Shown here piece after piece: positions 17,128 through 19,183 of a stretch of DNA of 19,183 nt. Origin of the DNA: Bacteroidota bacterium (GTDB lineage Bacteria; Pseudomonadota; Alphaproteobacteria; Puniceispirillales; Puniceispirillaceae); NCBI GenBank assembly GCA_009936825.1, contig JAACDV010000246.1:1-19183 (forward strand). Reading direction: 5' to 3'. Every line of letters begins with the position of its first letter. Position 1 is the stretch's first letter. The position numbers were made by a program, and so were the translations under genes. The notes below the pieces were generated by a model, which saw nothing but the letters and a program-made list of their open reading frames with translations, was not told the DNA's origin and made no database searches.

Positions 17128-18882
17128 CTACCCCAAAGCCGCCTCGACGAGTTTGCGGGCAGCGCGTAATTCTGCCCCGACACGATTTCTAGCCCGCAGC
17201 GCCTGTGTCTCTGCAAAGCCGCGCATATCTTCATCCTGATCAGAAAAATCCAGTGCCACATCCAATACTGGCAAGGGCGGACAGGTAATCGCCGCGTCAT
17301 GCCTGAACCGGGGGGCGCGCGTATAGTTGAGCGGAACCAGAATACGCGCCAGATTCTGGCGAACGGCGTTGGCCGTGGAGGCCTGCACCGTGCCAGAGGC
17401 GATCCCCGCATCGAGGCGTTCCAGCGCCGTATCCAGCGCCGCCACGCCCTCGGCCGCTGCTGTCAAATCAAAATCCTGACCGCAAGCCGCCTGATAATCA
17501 GCCAGTGTGGCAGAGAATTCCGCGGTCAGCATTCGCCAGTCCACTGGCAGAATTTCGGATTGGGCCAGCCGTAACACAGATAATAGATAGATTTTGATAT
17601 CGCGCAGCAGCACGTCCTTATCGGCGATTTCGAGGGTGTCGTTCTCAGTGTGCCAAGCTATGTTTCCACCGCAACCGGACACCGCGTAATAGCCTTTTTC
17701 CTCGCGCAAATCGTCTGGCATTGTGGATGACAGCATATAGAAACTGGAAAGGCCGATATTGTTGAACGAATAATCACCCGCCTGATTGGGCCGCTTAAAG
17801 ATCGGAGTTTGGCCTGCAACCTCTTCGATTACGGATTTCACCAAAGGCTGCATTTCAGCCATGCAGGTGGTCTGATGATAGCTTGTCGCCCACCGGCATC
17901 CGGGCGAGTCGCAATTTATCTGGGCCACACAATGCTCATCCAGCTCTTGCGCGAAATAATCGGCAAACCAAGTGGAGCCAGCATAACGTCCTGTGGAATG
18001 GCCCGGCCACCAAGCAATGCGAACCGAACGCCGTAAATCGCCGCGATTGGCCCAGAGAACCCGCGCAATTTCAAGCATCGTAGCATCGCCGGTGGCGTTA
18101 TCGCCAACGCCCACATCCCACGAATCATAATGGCCGTGAAGCAAAACGAACCTATCAGGCTCGACGCTGCCCGGAATTTCCACGACGGGAACCGCCTGCT
18201 CAAACCAGCCTCCTTCCATCTCGGTCCGGATTGTCGCCTCACCGCCTTTTTTAGCCTCTGCGATAAGGGCAGTACCGGTATCCTTATTGACAGCAATTAC
18301 CGGAATTTCGGGCTTTCGCGGAAGGTCATCCAGATCGGGCGTCCCCCAGACAGTGGTGCAGGTGCCCCAATGGATATCAACGCCGGGATTAACCGCGATC
18401 AAACCAATGGCGCCCCATTCAAGCGCCAGCATGGTCAGGGCCGGATTGCCAAAGCCTTCCGTCAGCAGGATTTTGCCTTTTAAACGCGCGCCTAGATTAG
18501 CCCCCTCATCACCAAAAAATGCTGCGGCGTTTTTAGTATAGGAGCGCAAGCTAGCCTTTTGCGAGGGAACATAAACCAGCTCGCCAGTTATACCGTCAGG
18601 GCAATGCGCCGACGAAGATGGCGGCTTGGCACGGTGGGTTATGCCGCCCGCAGTGACGCCAGCGTCGTGCGGAATACTAAGATAAACCCGCGGCCGATGA
18701 ACCGTCACCGGCACCCCAAGATCGCGAAGCCGGTCTGCGATCAGATCGCCTGCCACATTCACATCATCAGGTCGCCATCTTGGCATGCCCGAAAAAGTTT
18801 CGACCAAGTTCCAAGCTGTTTCCAACTTTGCCTGTGCAAATATCTTGCTTAACGAAGTGTGTTCCAAAACTTGTTCCCCCAT
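17128..18882 (-). CDS. GCPII-like M28-family protein with altered active site (copy 3)
   Basis: 584 residues, a single gene on the minus strand facing the plus operon. No signal peptide. Same architecture as the other copies: PA-like insert, M28 core, and a transferrin-receptor-dimer-like C-terminus with VPLNYTRAPRFRHD (516-529). Metal-site residues: HGHYDSW (H251, D253), GVGDNATG (D261), NCDSPG (D325), IAWHTEND (H411). The catalytic Glu-Glu is again replaced, by His295-Ser296 in WWPGHSTGRYAGS (291-303). It is clearly closer to copy 2 than to copy 1. No good ribosome binding site precedes the ATG at 18882; a TTG at codon 6, preceded by GGGGGA, is a possible alternative start. An operator-like palindrome lies 45 bp upstream, tying it to the same regulator although it has no HyuAB partner of its own on this strand. 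Confidence 0.87.
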   Translation of the reverse strand: MGEQVLEHTSLSKIFAQAKLETAWNLVETFSGMPRWRPDDVNVAGDLIADRLRDLGVPVTVHRPRVYLSIPHDAGVTAGGITHRAKPPSSSAHCPDGITGELVYVPSQKASLRSYTKNAAAFFGDEGANLGARLKGKILLTEGFGNPALTMLALEWGAIGLIAVNPGVDIHWGTCTTVWGTPDLDDLPRKPEIPVIAVNKDTGTALIAEAKKGGEATIRTEMEGGWFEQAVPVVEIPGSVEPDRFVLLHGHYDSWDVGVGDNATGDATMLEIARVLWANRGDLRRSVRIAWWPGHSTGRYAGSTWFADYFAQELDEHCVAQINCDSPGCRWATSYHQTTCMAEMQPLVKSVIEEVAGQTPIFKRPNQAGDYSFNNIGLSSFYMLSSTMPDDLREEKGYYAVSGCGGNIAWHTENDTLEIADKDVLLRDIKIYLLSVLRLAQSEILPVDWRMLTAEFSATLADYQAACGQDFDLTAAAEGVAALDTALERLDAGIASGTVQASTANAVRQNLARILVPLNYTRAPRFRHDAAITCPPLPVLDVALDFSDQDEDMRGFAETQALRARNRVGAELRAARKLVEAALG

Positions 18883-18927
18883 GTTGTTAAAAGTTGTTTA
18901 CCTAACCAAAGTCATGTTGCATAGTAA

Positions 18928-18942
18928 TAAAACAACGTTTCA
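18928..18942. promoter_or_regulatory. Predicted IclR-type operator upstream of third M28 gene
   Basis: TAAAACAACGTTTCA matches the sites at 7908 and 8978, with one imperfect position in the left arm (AAAAC against GTTTC). On the minus strand it is preceded by TTCATTAG and two bases (18951-18942), the same extension found at 7899-7922. It is 45 bp from the M28 ATG at 18882 and about 120 bp from the gene at 19066, so it could affect either. Confidence 0.65.
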
Positions 18943-18982
18943 GCTAATGAAAAACATTCGGGCTTGGTTACCACGATTAATG

Positions 18983-19018
18983 GTCCGACATTAGTATTTA
19001 TAAGCAACAATGTGGGAC
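18983..19018. promoter_or_regulatory. Imperfect inverted repeat upstream of the right-edge gene
   Basis: GTCCGACATT (18983-18992) and AATGTGGGAC (19009-19018) are complementary at 9 of 10 positions around a 16-base AT-rich centre. The centre holds TATAAG (18999-19004), a fair -10 box with no strong -35. It ends 47 bp before the ATG at 19066. It is unlike the IclR-type sites, so a second regulator may act here. Confidence 0.4.
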
Positions 19019-19053
19019 TGCCACTAGGCGTTCCATAGATGAAAAATCGCAAT

Positions 19054-19061
19054 AAGGAGGT
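19054..19061 (+). promoter_or_regulatory. Strong Shine-Dalgarno of the right-edge gene
   Basis: AAGGAGGT is a full match to the 16S rRNA tail. It ends 4 bases before the ATG at 19066. It decides the start in favour of 19066 over the in-frame ATG at 19039, which would place this site inside the coding region. Confidence 0.8.
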
Positions 19062-19065
19062 GACA

Positions 19066-19183
19066 ATGCTACCAAACTCTCTGACAATGCCGCCGGACTT
19101 TCAAAAAACAGAATCAACCCCTCGGGGTCTGCTGCGTGCGGCCTTTACCCGTGCGGCTTTCGGCATTGCCGCAACCGCTACTA
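19066..19183 (+). CDS. Start of an unidentified gene, possible exported or membrane protein (3' end outside window)
   Basis: 39 codons are visible before the right edge. After a polar start, arginines at residues 20, 24 and 29 lead into a small-residue stretch AAFGIAATATT (30-39 and beyond), which looks like the opening of a signal peptide or membrane segment. The perfect ribosome binding site supports a real, well-translated gene. It reads away from the third M28 gene. In a cluster of cytoplasmic peptidases and amide hydrolases, a solute-binding protein or permease of a peptide importer would fit, but that is inference from context; too little sequence is present to name a family. Confidence 0.6.
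   Translation, partial: MLPNSLTMPPDFQKTESTPRGLLRAAFTRAAFGIAATAT

Noticed and set aside
1..19183. CRISPR array, tRNA, insertion sequence or phage genes
   Set aside because: No regularly spaced long repeats, tRNA-like folds, transposase or integrase proteins were seen in the reading.

Overview
The window is chromosome-like DNA, fairly GC-rich and tightly packed with genes. The gene style (start/stop overlaps, an IclR regulator, paired hydantoinase A/B genes) fits a proteobacterium, most likely an alphaproteobacterium. No rRNA or marker gene is present to fix the taxon. There is no CRISPR array, tRNA or insertion sequence.

Layout. (1) Positions 7846 down to the left edge hold a minus-strand operon: a GCPII-like M28-family protein, a quinone-oxidoreductase-type MDR enzyme, hyuB-like, hyuA-like, and an M20 dipeptidase-like gene cut off by the window edge. 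(2) A divergent IclR-type regulator lies at 7936-8748. (3) A 300-bp gap carries a good promoter with a palindrome at the expected start of transcription. (4) A plus-strand operon runs from 9049 to 17093: a second M28-family gene, two different M20 peptidases, then hyuA-like and hyuB-like genes, with each junction after the first gene a 4-bp start/stop overlap. (5) A third M28-family gene lies convergently at 17128-18882. (6) At 19066 a new gene with a perfect Shine-Dalgarno begins and runs off the right edge. Its start looks like a membrane or export segment.

How the genes fit together. The window holds two sets of [M28-family + M20 + HyuA + HyuB] and a third lone M28 gene. A near-identical 15-bp palindrome, consensus YRAAACARYGTTTCA, sits before all three M28 genes, and one copy is shared with the IclR gene. 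The simplest reading is one IclR-controlled catabolic regulon. HyuA/HyuB would open a cyclic amide (lactam, hydantoin, 5-oxoproline or diketopiperazine type) using ATP, and the M20 enzymes would split the resulting amide or peptide. All enzymes appear cytoplasmic, so an importer is expected, possibly beginning at 19066.

The most unusual point is that all three M28 proteins have the domain order of glutamate carboxypeptidase II (PA-type insert, M28 core, transferrin-receptor-dimer-like C-terminus), yet the catalytic Glu-Glu pair is replaced by His-Ser within GHSTGRY, while the other metal ligands are kept. They may be a distinct, undescribed kind of hydrolase or binding protein within the M28 fold. 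The true substrate cannot be read from the sequence.
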